Assembly (NCBI GenBank): GCA_024681565.1
Contig: JAILAO010000151.1
Span: 1 to 6,589 of the forward strand
Direction of reading: 5' to 3'
Origin: Bacteroidales bacterium
GTDB taxonomy: Bacteria; Bacteroidota; Bacteroidia; Bacteroidales; UBA932
DNA length: 6,589 bases
The notes beneath the pieces were generated by a model, which saw only the letters and a program-made list of their open reading frames with translations, did no database searches and had not been told where the DNA came from. Every line of letters starts with the position of its first letter. The stretch's first letter is position 1. Below are positions 1-5,618 of the stretch, piece after piece. The position numbers were made by a program, and so were the translations under genes.

Positions 1-94
1 GCCCCGTTTTCCGCTCCAGACGAAGAATGACAGTCCTTGAGGCTGTCATTCGGCGTCTATGGCAGGACGTATCCGGGACCCGGGACCTCAACCC
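1..94 (+). repeat. tRNA-tail/hairpin cassette, copy 1 (cut by window edge)
   Basis: Bases 1-18 match the last 18 nt of a tRNA-Gly 3' end, through TTTTCCGCTCCA. A 39-bp imperfect hairpin (19-57) follows directly: arms GACGAAGAATGACAG and CTGTCATTCGGCGTC, 13 of 15 pairs plus a tandem A.G mismatch, 9-nt loop. The tail TATGGCAGGACGTATCC leads into GGGACCTCAACCC. Same layout as copies 2 and 3. No transposase or reading frame belongs to it. It may be a REP-like extragenic palindrome; that is inference. Confidence 0.85.
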
Positions 95-137
95 GGAGAG
101 GATGCACAGGCAGGATCGCCCCGCAAACCCGTAGCCG

Positions 138-181
138 CCCGTGGCTCGTGAACGGGAGGGGCCCGCGCCGCAAGGCGTGGG
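138..181 (+). other. Two small hairpins at the apex of the palindrome, one with a GCAA tetraloop
   Basis: CCCGT (138-142) pairs with ACGGG (152-156) around a 9-base loop. Next, CCCGCGCC (162-169) pairs with GGCGTGGG (174-181), giving an 8-bp stem with one G.U pair closed by the loop GCAA (170-173). GCAA is a GNRA tetraloop only when read as plus-strand RNA; on the minus strand the loop is TTGC. This weakly suggests that, if the element is a structured RNA, the plus strand is the sense strand. Transcription is not shown. Confidence 0.5.
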
Positions 182-240
182 AGGGAAGAGCGCAGCGAAG
201 GTTTGCGGAGCGATCCTGCCTGGGCGGTTTCTCCGGGTCC

Positions 241-334
241 GCGGGGCCCGGACACGTCCTGCCATAGACGCCGAATGACAGCCACAAGGACTGTCATTCT
301 TCGTCTGGAGCGGAAAACGGGGCTCGGACCCGCG
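241..334 (-). repeat. tRNA-tail/hairpin cassette, copy 2
   Basis: Read on the minus strand: a 29-nt piece equivalent to the last 29 nt of tRNA-Gly (306-334, ending in CCA at 306-308), then directly the 39-bp hairpin (267-305, one loop base different from copy 1), then TATGGCAGGACGTGTCC and GGGCCCCGCGG. The tRNA piece begins inside the T stem; bases before it (335 onward) are unrelated to tRNA, so this is a fragment and not a gene. Its T stem pairs properly (GCGGG with CCCGT), but its T loop has C where the second T of TTC is expected, as in the full tRNA next door. Confidence 0.85.
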
Positions 335-403
335 GCGTCGCTCCGCAACGCCTTCGCTTCTACGTTACCCCCCGGCGGCTGGGGCCGCCGACCCCTCGGG
401 GGT
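334..403. repeat. Run of GC-rich hairpins between cassettes 2 and 3
   Basis: Three hairpins lie in the spacer between the repeat copies. GGCGT (334-338) pairs with ACGCC (348-352). CGGCGGC (373-379) pairs with GCCGCCG (384-390) around the loop TGGG. ACCCC (391-395) pairs with GGGGT (399-403) around TCG. No T tract follows any of them in either direction, so I do not call terminators. No open frame here looks like a protein. Confidence 0.6.
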
Positions 404-508
404 GGGTTGAGGTCGCGGGGCCCGGATACGTCCTGCCATAGACGCCGAATGACAGCCTCAAGGACTGTCATTCTTCGTCTGGAGCGGAAAAGGGGACTCG
501 GACCCGCG
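404..508 (-). repeat. tRNA-tail/hairpin cassette, copy 3, fused to the intact tRNA
   Basis: Here the tRNA tail is the real 3' end of the complete tRNA-Gly gene. The hairpin (441-479) starts at the base right after CCA, and the tail TATGGCAGGACGTATCC then GGGCCCCGCGACC runs to 404. The distance from this CCA to that of copy 2 is 174 bp, in the same orientation. The tail holds a 15-base segment (405-419) exactly complementary to tRNA sequence at 503-517, so this copy is itself a larger interrupted palindrome that includes the tRNA 3' half. The hairpin has no T tract, so it is not a standard intrinsic terminator. Confidence 0.85.
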
Positions 509-555
509 ACCTCAACCTTGGCAAGGTTGCGCTCTACCAACTGAGCTATTTCCGC
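480..555 (-). tRNA. tRNA-Gly (anticodon GCC), with an aberrant T arm
   Basis: The minus strand folds into a 76-nt cloverleaf with genome-encoded CCA. The acceptor stem GCGGAAA/TTTCCGC is perfect, the D arm is GCTC-AGTTGGTA-GAGC, and the anticodon stem CAACC/GGTTG closes the loop TTGCCAA, so the anticodon is GCC (520-522). The discriminator base is U, as usual for bacterial tRNA-Gly. The T arm is odd. Stem GCGGG against CCCCT leaves a C-C mismatch at 50-64 and a G.U at 49-65, and the loop is TCCGAGT, with C at position 55 where pseudouridine is nearly universal. The Bacteroides homologue, from memory, has TTCGAGT and CCCGT. The strong promoter upstream argues for an expressed gene; the T arm raises the possibility of a decayed or repeat-converted copy. 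Confidence 0.9.
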
Positions 556-583
556 AAAACCTTATTGCTTAGCGTTGGGACCA

Positions 584-614
584 CAAAGATAGATACATTT
601 TTGAAAACGCCAAA
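584..614 (-). promoter_or_regulatory. Bacteroidetes-type promoter of tRNA-Gly
   Basis: On the minus strand, TTTG (611-614) is followed after exactly 19 bases by TATCTTTG (584-591), a full match to the Bacteroidetes -33/-7 consensus (TTTG, TAnnTTTG). Transcription should begin near 578, about 20 nt before the mature tRNA 5' end at 555. No other gene lies between them. Confidence 0.8.
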
Positions 615-639
615 ATTTTTTGCGCATTTTTTAGCGGGA

Positions 640-1083
640 TCAATCGAGCACAGGAACCTCTTTCCGGGAAGAAAGGATATAAACGAACTCCTGGTTGTTG
701 GATACGCCGAAGGCCTTCGCAGCTTCGAGCTCCGTCTCCGGGAAAACCCTGACACTGTCGAAAAAATAGACGCCGCTGTCCGGATCCACCCGTCCGCCGA
801 CATAACCGTCATTGACAAGAGAATGCTCGATGACATAGGTCAGGCTGCTCCGGTCCCGGGTATTCCTCGTATCGATATACGCAACGACAATGCCCGTACG
901 CGGCACACTCATGGTACGAAGATGAAGCGTAAAGCCATCCGGATGGGACTGACTGTAGGTCCATACCTGATCAGCCATCTGTTCGATGCTCTCCCGCTCG
1001 GCTTGGGACAGGCAGGAGGTCATCATTAGCATGCCGCCCGTACACAGGAGCAGGACAGTCAGGAGGTTTTTGAATCTTTTCAT
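640..1083 (-). CDS. Small predicted lipoprotein of unknown function
   Basis: 147 aa. The N terminus is a type II signal peptide: basic MKRFK, a hydrophobic stretch to about residue 22, and a lipobox-like MTSC with Cys24 as the probable lipidated residue. The mature part of about 124 aa is soluble-looking, with no further membrane segment. It has an acidic, glutamine-rich helix near residues 26-45, a strand-rich middle (RTGIVVAYIDTRN near 62-74), and a YVGGRVDPDSGVYFFDS segment near 94-110. I do not recognise the family. The start lies 12 bp after the stop of the S9 peptidase gene with no promoter between, so the two are probably co-transcribed and act in the same envelope compartment. A role as accessory or inhibitor of the peptidase is only a guess. 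The ATG at 1083 is chosen because it gives the complete signal peptide. Confidence 0.85.
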   Translation of the reverse strand: MKRFKNLLTVLLLCTGGMLMMTSCLSQAERESIEQMADQVWTYSQSHPDGFTLHLRTMSVPRTGIVVAYIDTRNTRDRSSLTYVIEHSLVNDGYVGGRVDPDSGVYFFDSVRVFPETELEAAKAFGVSNNQEFVYILSSRKEVPVLD

Positions 1084-1095
1084 AGCTTGAAAAAA

Positions 1096-3570
1096 TTAAT
1101 CATTGTTCAATTCCTTGATATCAACTTCGCTGCGCTCGCTGCTGCCGAGCAGCCACTCGGAGAAGTAATCCGCGAGACGCCAGAAGAAATACTCGTTCAT
1201 GTCGCCGAAACCATGACGCTGGCCCGGCAGGATCAGCAGGTCGAAGCGCTTGTTGGCCCGGATCAGGGCATTGACGACCCGGATCGTATTGGCGGGATTG
1301 ACATTGTTGTCGATATCGCCGTGGACCAGCATCAGATGCCCCTTGAGGTTGGCGGCAAGCTGCGGATTGGTCTCGATGTGATAGACGAAGGTCGTGTCGC
1401 CCTGGGCCACCTTTTCGGTGACACCGTGGTGCGTCTCGCTCCACCAGCGGTTGTAGATGCTGTTGTCGTGGTTGCCGGCGCAGGAAACCGCCGCCTTGAA
1501 GAAGTCCGGATACTTGAGGATGGCGGCCGTGGACATGAATCCGCCGCCGGAGTGACCGTGGATGCCCACCCGGCTGCCGTCGATGAAGTCATATTTCCCG
1601 GCAAGCTGCTGGATGGCGTATTTCTGATCCTCCAGACCATAGTCGCGCAGGTTGCCGTAACCATAGTTGTGGTACCACTTGGAACGGTTGGGATGACCGC
1701 CCCGGTTGCCCACCGTGATCACGATGAAGCCGACCTGGGCGAGCCGGTCCGTACGGACCATGCCCCGGGACCAGGCAATGTTGTTGGCTTCCACCTGCGG
1801 ACCCGGATAGACATAGTCGATGATGGGATAGACCTTGGTGGAATCGAAATCGAAGGGCTTGTACATTGCCCCGTAGAGGTCCGTCACCCCGTCGGCCGCC
1901 TTGACCTTGAAACGCTCCGGCATCTTGTAGCCGGCGGCGAAGAGCAGGCTGAGGTCGGCCTGGTCAAGCGCCGTGCGCTTGCCCTCGCGGCTGATCAGCC
2001 AGGACTCCGGCGCGTAATCCACGCGGGAGCAGTTGGCCACCACCCAGCGTCCGTCGTCGCTGACTGCGGCATCCACGTTCATGTCATCCATATCCAGCTG
2101 CCGGATGGGGCCGCCGGACAGGCTGACGCGATAGGTGTGCATCTGGTAAGGGTTCTCGTCCTTATTGACGCCGCAGGCGGAGAAGAGGACATACCCCTCC
2201 TTCTCATTGACCGCCAGCACGTCCTCGACATGGTAGGCGCCCTCGGTGAGGTTGCGCACCAGGCTGCCGTCGGCATTGTAAAGATAGAGGTTGGCCCAGC
2301 CGTTGCGCTCGGACCACTGGAGAATCTGCCTGCCGCCGCCGATCAGGTGCAGCTGGCGTTCCTCGACGTAGGTATTCATCCGTTCGGAAATGACCGTGCG
2401 GGTAGAATCGCCGGAGAGGTCCACCCGGCAGACATCGATCCGGTGCAGGTCGCGCGAACCGCGGGACAGGTAGAATCCGTCATTATCTCCCAGCCACACG
2501 CGGGAGCGGAATTTGTCATAGGTTTCGCGGAACTTGCGCGGGCGCGTGGCTACATCGAAGGTCTGGTCCTTGAAGGCGTTCACCCTGTAGCGCTTGCTGC
2601 TGCCGTCCGGCATCGAGAACACATAGAGCTCTTCCTTCGGGCCCGGTTCTCCGGGCATCTGATACTTGTAGGTCTCCAGGGTCGGACGCGGCTGGCTGAG
2701 GGCATTGATCACCCACAGGTCCTTGATCTTGCGCATGTCGGTCTTGACTGCGACAAAATGTTTGCTGTCCGGCGACCAGACGATGCGCGCCATCACACGC
2801 TTGGTTGTATCCGTTTCGGTATCACCGGAATAATTGTTCACGCCGAAACCGTACTGACGGATGCCGTCCGAAGTCAGACGGTGCTCCACCAACGTGGAGT
2901 CCTTATCGTCTTCGGCGGCCTTTTTCAGGTTCTCCTTATCCATCCAATAGAGGTTGGAGTTCTTGACGAACACCCCCGTTTCCCCGTCCGGGGAAATGCT
3001 GGCCCACTGCGGGTATTCCCGTTTTTCCGGCTTGTACTCCGTGAGCTTGCCGGTCGCGATCTCGTACTGGAAATGGAAGACCTTCTTGGTCATCTTCGGG
3101 GTCTTGGGGCCCTTGGGGGCCTTGTCTCCTTCCTTTTTCTTCTCCCGGGCGGCACGTTTCTCGGCCAGGGTGTCGGGGACCTCCTGCGTACTCTTGATAT
3201 CGAAGCGGAAATACTTGTCATCCTTGAGTTTGAGGTTCTCGATCGGCAGGTGCTGCGCATCGAACGGGTCACGGACGATCTCCGTAATCTCCATCGCCAG
3301 TTTCTCCGGATCGAAGGCCTGGGTCTTGCGGCCCGTCTCCGGATCCACGATCCAGTACTGGGTCCCGGCAGGGGTCTTCCAGGCATACCAGAACTTGTCC
3401 GAATCGCGGAACCAATTCGGCTGGAGCGCCGTGGAGAACACCATCTGGTTGATACGTTTGGCGGAGAACTGGGAAGCCAGGTCATAATTGGGCTTCACCC
3501 GGGGACGGGGTGCGCCCTGCATGCTGAACCCGGCAAGAAGTGCCAGGAGAAGGAGAATGGACCGTTTCAT
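1096..3570 (-). CDS. Exported S9B prolyl oligopeptidase-family serine peptidase (dipeptidyl-peptidase IV-like)
   Basis: 824 aa. A Sec signal peptide (MKRSILLLLALLAGFSMQGA, cut near residue 20) sends it to the periplasm. Residues about 40-560 fit the DPP-IV N-terminal beta-propeller; the QWSERNGWANLYLYN segment near 418-432 is typical of that domain. The C-terminal alpha/beta-hydrolase domain carries the catalytic triad: Ser674 in GHSGGG, Asp754 in HGDIDNN, His786 in GQRHGFG. The spacings, 80 and 32 residues, match those of human DPP-IV (78 and 32). Tyr588 in YVYPGPQ corresponds to the oxyanion-hole tyrosine. Family members release N-terminal dipeptides, often X-Pro, from peptides; the exact specificity here is not readable. 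Residues 138-163 form an unusual Lys-rich, low-complexity insert (EKKKEGDKAPKGPKTPK) between propeller strands. It is first in a probable operon with the lipoprotein gene. Confidence 0.93.
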   Translation of the reverse strand: MKRSILLLLALLAGFSMQGAPRPRVKPNYDLASQFSAKRINQMVFSTALQPNWFRDSDKFWYAWKTPAGTQYWIVDPETGRKTQAFDPEKLAMEITEIVRDPFDAQHLPIENLKLKDDKYFRFDIKSTQEVPDTLAEKRAAREKKKEGDKAPKGPKTPKMTKKVFHFQYEIATGKLTEYKPEKREYPQWASISPDGETGVFVKNSNLYWMDKENLKKAAEDDKDSTLVEHRLTSDGIRQYGFGVNNYSGDTETDTTKRVMARIVWSPDSKHFVAVKTDMRKIKDLWVINALSQPRPTLETYKYQMPGEPGPKEELYVFSMPDGSSKRYRVNAFKDQTFDVATRPRKFRETYDKFRSRVWLGDNDGFYLSRGSRDLHRIDVCRVDLSGDSTRTVISERMNTYVEERQLHLIGGGRQILQWSERNGWANLYLYNADGSLVRNLTEGAYHVEDVLAVNEKEGYVLFSACGVNKDENPYQMHTYRVSLSGGPIRQLDMDDMNVDAAVSDDGRWVVANCSRVDYAPESWLISREGKRTALDQADLSLLFAAGYKMPERFKVKAADGVTDLYGAMYKPFDFDSTKVYPIIDYVYPGPQVEANNIAWSRGMVRTDRLAQVGFIVITVGNRGGHPNRSKWYHNYGYGNLRDYGLEDQKYAIQQLAGKYDFIDGSRVGIHGHSGGGFMSTAAILKYPDFFKAAVSCAGNHDNSIYNRWWSETHHGVTEKVAQGDTTFVYHIETNPQLAANLKGHLMLVHGDIDNNVNPANTIRVVNALIRANKRFDLLILPGQRHGFGDMNEYFFWRLADYFSEWLLGSSERSEVDIKELNND

Positions 3571-3608
3571 CTATTGAATTTGAATCTTTTTGACTGATTA
3601 ACGAAGGT

Positions 3609-3616
3609 TAAAGATA
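3609..3616 (-). promoter_or_regulatory. Possible -7 element of the S9 peptidase gene
   Basis: TATCTTTA on the minus strand matches seven of eight positions of TAnnTTTG (A for the last G). It lies 38 bp before the peptidase ATG at 3570. No convincing -33 TTTG is seen at the expected distance, so the call is tentative. Confidence 0.4.
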
Positions 3617-3627
3617 AGAAAAAAACC

Positions 3628-3635
3628 TAATTTTG
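3628..3635 (+). promoter_or_regulatory. Possible -7 element of the plug-domain gene
   Basis: TAATTTTG fits TAnnTTTG fully and lies 18 bp before the ATG at 3654, implying a leader of roughly 10-15 nt. No clear -33 box is present. It is 11 bp from the opposing -7 candidate, so the two divergent promoters would share their upstream DNA. Confidence 0.45.
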
Positions 3636-3653
3636 GTCATTGATACCCTTAAT

Positions 3654-4100
3654 ATGAGAAAAGCATTATCCGTCATTGCCGCTCTGCTGCTCTGCTTTAC
3701 GCTGGGCGCGCAGGAAAAAGTCCGCGACCAGAAGGACAAAACCCAATACGACTCTGTCTTCGACCTGCTCCGCGCGGAGCCCGGCATCGTCATCTCCGGC
3801 GACGGGGGGAACGGCATCATGCCCAAAGTCTACATCCGGGGCATCTCGACCAATTCCAACGAGACCCAGCCGCTCTTCGTCGTGGACGGCATCATCACGG
3901 ACAACGTGACCTATCTGCGTCCGGAGGACATCTATTCCATCGAGGTCCTCAAGGACGGCACGGCCGGCATCTACGGCGTACAGGGGCAGAACGGCGTCAT
4001 CCTGTTCAAGACCAAGTCCGCCGTCCAGGCGGAGAAAGACGCCGAGGCGGCCCGCAGGGCTGAGCGCAAGGCCGCCCGGGCCGCCCGGCGGAAAAAATAA
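3654..4100 (+). CDS. Secreted stand-alone TonB-dependent-receptor plug-domain protein
   Basis: 148 aa. The ATG at 3654 is preferred over the in-frame TTG at 3633, because it opens directly with a signal peptide (MRKALSVIAALLLCFTLGAQ, cleavage near residue 19) and the TTG sits inside the -7 box. Residues about 33-122 follow the SusC plug pattern: PGIVISGDGG, VYIRGIS (59-65), PLFVVDGI (73-80), LRPEDIYSIEVLKDGTAGIYG (88-108), QNGVILFKTK (112-121). There is no beta-barrel: the gene ends 27 residues later in a highly basic Ala/Arg/Lys/Glu tail (125-148) likely to be helical. No carboxypeptidase-regulatory-like domain precedes the plug. A full SusC is about 1000 aa, so this is either a specialised small periplasmic protein or a remnant. 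The clean start, stop and signal peptide favour a real gene. Its function is unknown. It is divergent from the S9 peptidase gene. Confidence 0.85.
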   Translation: MRKALSVIAALLLCFTLGAQEKVRDQKDKTQYDSVFDLLRAEPGIVISGDGGNGIMPKVYIRGISTNSNETQPLFVVDGIITDNVTYLRPEDIYSIEVLKDGTAGIYGVQGQNGVILFKTKSAVQAEKDAEAARRAERKAARAARRKK

Positions 4101-4103
4101 AGG

Positions 4104-5552
4104 CTACAGCGAGTCGCCGAAGTCCGCGCGGAACTTCTTGACGAGCTCTTCCTGCCAGTAGCCGATCTCCTTCATCCGGCCAAAGAAGAAGCGGAGCACC
4201 TTGGGTTCGGAGACCCACTCGAGGCCGCCGATGATCTCGCGGTTGTCCCACAGCCACTTCACACGGTCGGCGCAGTACTTGACCTGCGAGAGGGTGAAGA
4301 CGCGGCGCGGCATCGCGAGGCGCTGGAGTTCCAGCTCCGCAAAACGCTCCGTGCCGTCCGGCTCACGCTGCTCACTGACGGTACCGCGCTCCATACCGCG
4401 GATACCGCCGGCGATATAGAGGGCCGCACCCACTGCGGCGGCAGGATACTGGTCGTGGGGAATATTCGGCACGATCTCGGAGCAATTGAGGTGGGCGCCC
4501 AGACCGCCGGCGGGCTTGATCACCGGCACGCCGTAATCGTCCAGCTCCTTGACCAGGTAGGCGATGAATTCAGGGCCCTGACTGATGTATTCCATATCGA
4601 GGGATTCATACAGCCCGACGGCCATCGCCTCCATCGAACGGACCTCCATCCCGCCGTAGGTGAGGAAGCCTTCGTAGAGCGGCACGAACTCCATCATCTC
4701 ATCCGTGAACTTCTTGTCGTGGGCGGTGATGATGCCGCCGCGGGAGAAACCGAGCTTGCGGGCGGAGAAGTACACGATGTCGAAGCGGTCGGCCAGGATA
4801 TGGTAGATCTCCTTGGTGGTCATGAACTTGCAGCGCGGCTCACGGGTCTTCATGAAATAAACGTTGTCCTGCAGCAGGGAAGCGTCGAGGACGCTCCGGA
4901 TGCCGAACTCATGGCAGATGTCCGTGACGGCGAGCATGTTCTCCAGCGAGACCGGCTGACCGCCGATCAGGTTGGTACCTGCCTCCACGCGCACGAAGGC
5001 CACCTTCTCCGGGGTGTATTCCTTGATGACCCGGCGCAGGGCCTTGAGGTCGAAGTTGCCCTTGAACGGGTCGTCGCTCTGCGGCACGAGGCCTTTCTTG
5101 TCCACCAGCTCGATCACCTCGCCACCCAGGCGGGTGATGTGGGCCTTGGTGGTCGTGAAATGGAAATTCATCAGCGTGACCATGCCCGGCTTGACATAGG
5201 CCTCCGCGAGGATGTTCTCCGCGGCGCGGCCCTGGTGGGCGGGAAGGACATTCTCCGTACCGAAGACTTCCTTGACGGCCGCCTTGACGCGGTTGAAGGT
5301 CTCGGAACCGGCGTAGGAGTCGTCGGCAATGCTCATCGATGCCACCTGCTCGTCGGACATCCCGTTGACACCGGAGTCCGTGAGCATATCCATATAGATA
5401 TCCTTGTTCTGGAGGAGGAAAGTATTGTTGCCGGCTTCCTGGATCCGTTTGAGGCGTTCTTCGACAGGGAGGAGAGTCAGTTTCTGGACGACACGCACCT
5501 TGTGCATCTCGAGAGGCACCTGATTGTCAGGCTGATAAAATTTGACTGCCAT
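4104..5552 (-). CDS. PLP-dependent beta-eliminating lyase, tryptophanase/tyrosine phenol-lyase family
   Basis: 482 aa, cytoplasmic, fold-type I Beta_elim_lyase family. Such enzymes cleave tryptophan or tyrosine to indole or phenol plus pyruvate and ammonia, and many also act on cysteine or serine. Visible active-site residues, numbered here with the Citrobacter TPL equivalent: Tyr80 (71), Gln107 and Arg109 (98, 100) in HQGRAAEN, Asn194 (185), Asp223 (214, binds the pyridine N), Lys266 (257, Schiff base) in SARKLG, and the PRR at 415-417 (Arg404, substrate carboxylate). Pocket residues Thr133, Met387, Arg389 and Phe455 match TPL Thr124, Met379, Arg381 and Phe448, not TnaA. The arginine equivalent to TPL Arg217 is Leu226, and the His343 position is Leu351. 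The C terminus runs about 22 residues past TPL. The substrate is therefore uncertain. The ATG at 5552 (MAVKF) is chosen; a 23-codon upstream extension would cross the promoter. Comparisons are from memory. Confidence 0.9.
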   Translation of the reverse strand: MAVKFYQPDNQVPLEMHKVRVVQKLTLLPVEERLKRIQEAGNNTFLLQNKDIYMDMLTDSGVNGMSDEQVASMSIADDSYAGSETFNRVKAAVKEVFGTENVLPAHQGRAAENILAEAYVKPGMVTLMNFHFTTTKAHITRLGGEVIELVDKKGLVPQSDDPFKGNFDLKALRRVIKEYTPEKVAFVRVEAGTNLIGGQPVSLENMLAVTDICHEFGIRSVLDASLLQDNVYFMKTREPRCKFMTTKEIYHILADRFDIVYFSARKLGFSRGGIITAHDKKFTDEMMEFVPLYEGFLTYGGMEVRSMEAMAVGLYESLDMEYISQGPEFIAYLVKELDDYGVPVIKPAGGLGAHLNCSEIVPNIPHDQYPAAAVGAALYIAGGIRGMERGTVSEQREPDGTERFAELELQRLAMPRRVFTLSQVKYCADRVKWLWDNREIIGGLEWVSEPKVLRFFFGRMKEIGYWQEELVKKFRADFGDSL

Positions 5553-5590
5553 AATATGATTTAAATTGTAGAATCCTTCTAACCGAAGCG

Positions 5591-5610
5591 CCAAGGTAAA
5601 AAAAACTTGG
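5591..5610. promoter_or_regulatory. Candidate operator: CCAAG-N10-CTTGG palindrome between divergent promoters
   Basis: CCAAG (5591-5595) and CTTGG (5606-5610) are perfect 5-bp inverted half-sites with centres 15 bp apart, around a spacer containing eight consecutive A (5598-5605). The left half-site overlaps the lyase -7 box and the right one directly precedes the DUF554 -7 box. A dimeric regulator bound here could act on both genes. No regulator gene is visible in the window. Confidence 0.35.
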
Positions 5611-5618
5611 TATATTTG
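5611..5618 (+). promoter_or_regulatory. -7 element of the DUF554 gene
   Basis: TATATTTG matches TAnnTTTG fully. The ATG at 5627 is only 8 bp further on, so the transcript would have almost no leader. No -33 TTTG is found at the usual 19-20 bp upstream, where CG-rich sequence lies instead, so this promoter may be weak or activator-dependent. Confidence 0.55.

Larger units (their letters stand above)
1..323. repeat. Long imperfect inverted repeat, arms about 1-128 and 201-323
   Basis: Read from 1 on the plus strand and from 323 on the minus strand, the first 80 or so bases are the same except for two substitutions (one in the hairpin loop, one in the ACGTRTCC segment). The arms then diverge with an indel and regain similarity through CCCGGAGA, AGGCAGGATCGC and CCGCAAAC. 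The centre (129-200) is not symmetric as a whole but carries its own small hairpins. The structure looks like two copies of one palindromic cassette placed head to head. The left arm may continue beyond the window. The 76-aa open frames read through it on both strands start with similar residues only because the DNA is palindromic, so I do not call them genes. Confidence 0.85.

Noticed and set aside
1..479. CRISPR array
   Set aside because: Only three repeats, in mixed orientation, with uneven spacers that are themselves repeats; no cas genes.
1..508. Integrative element with att sites at the tRNA-Gly 3' end
   Set aside because: The duplicated tRNA tails could suggest attL/attR, but the copies lie 174 bp apart, one is inverted, the conserved block extends well past the tRNA, and no integrase or cargo lies between.
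37..544. Several open frames of 76-150 codons across the left repeats
   Set aside because: They run through palindromes and the tRNA, repeat the same peptide because of the repeats, and have protein-unlike composition.
1087..3597. Very long plus-strand open frame (836 codons) opposite the S9 peptidase
   Set aside because: It is the antisense of a well-supported peptidase with signal peptide and catalytic triad. Its translation is Val/Ile/Gly/His-rich without any family motif, as expected from GC-rich codon bias.
3633..3653. Upstream TTG start for the plug-domain protein
   Set aside because: It would place seven residues before the signal peptide and lies within the TAATTTTG promoter box; the ATG at 3654 is better.
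4071..4097. GC-rich stem followed by A6, considered as an intrinsic terminator
   Set aside because: The stem is followed by A on the plus strand and, read on the minus strand, the T's come before the stem. It has the wrong polarity for both genes.
4455..5564. Plus-strand open frame of 369 codons opposite the lyase, and a similar minus-strand frame opposite DUF554 (5630-6349)
   Set aside because: Both are shadows of clear genes, with skewed composition (His/Val/Asp/Leu or Glu/Gly/Asp) and no recognisable domain.
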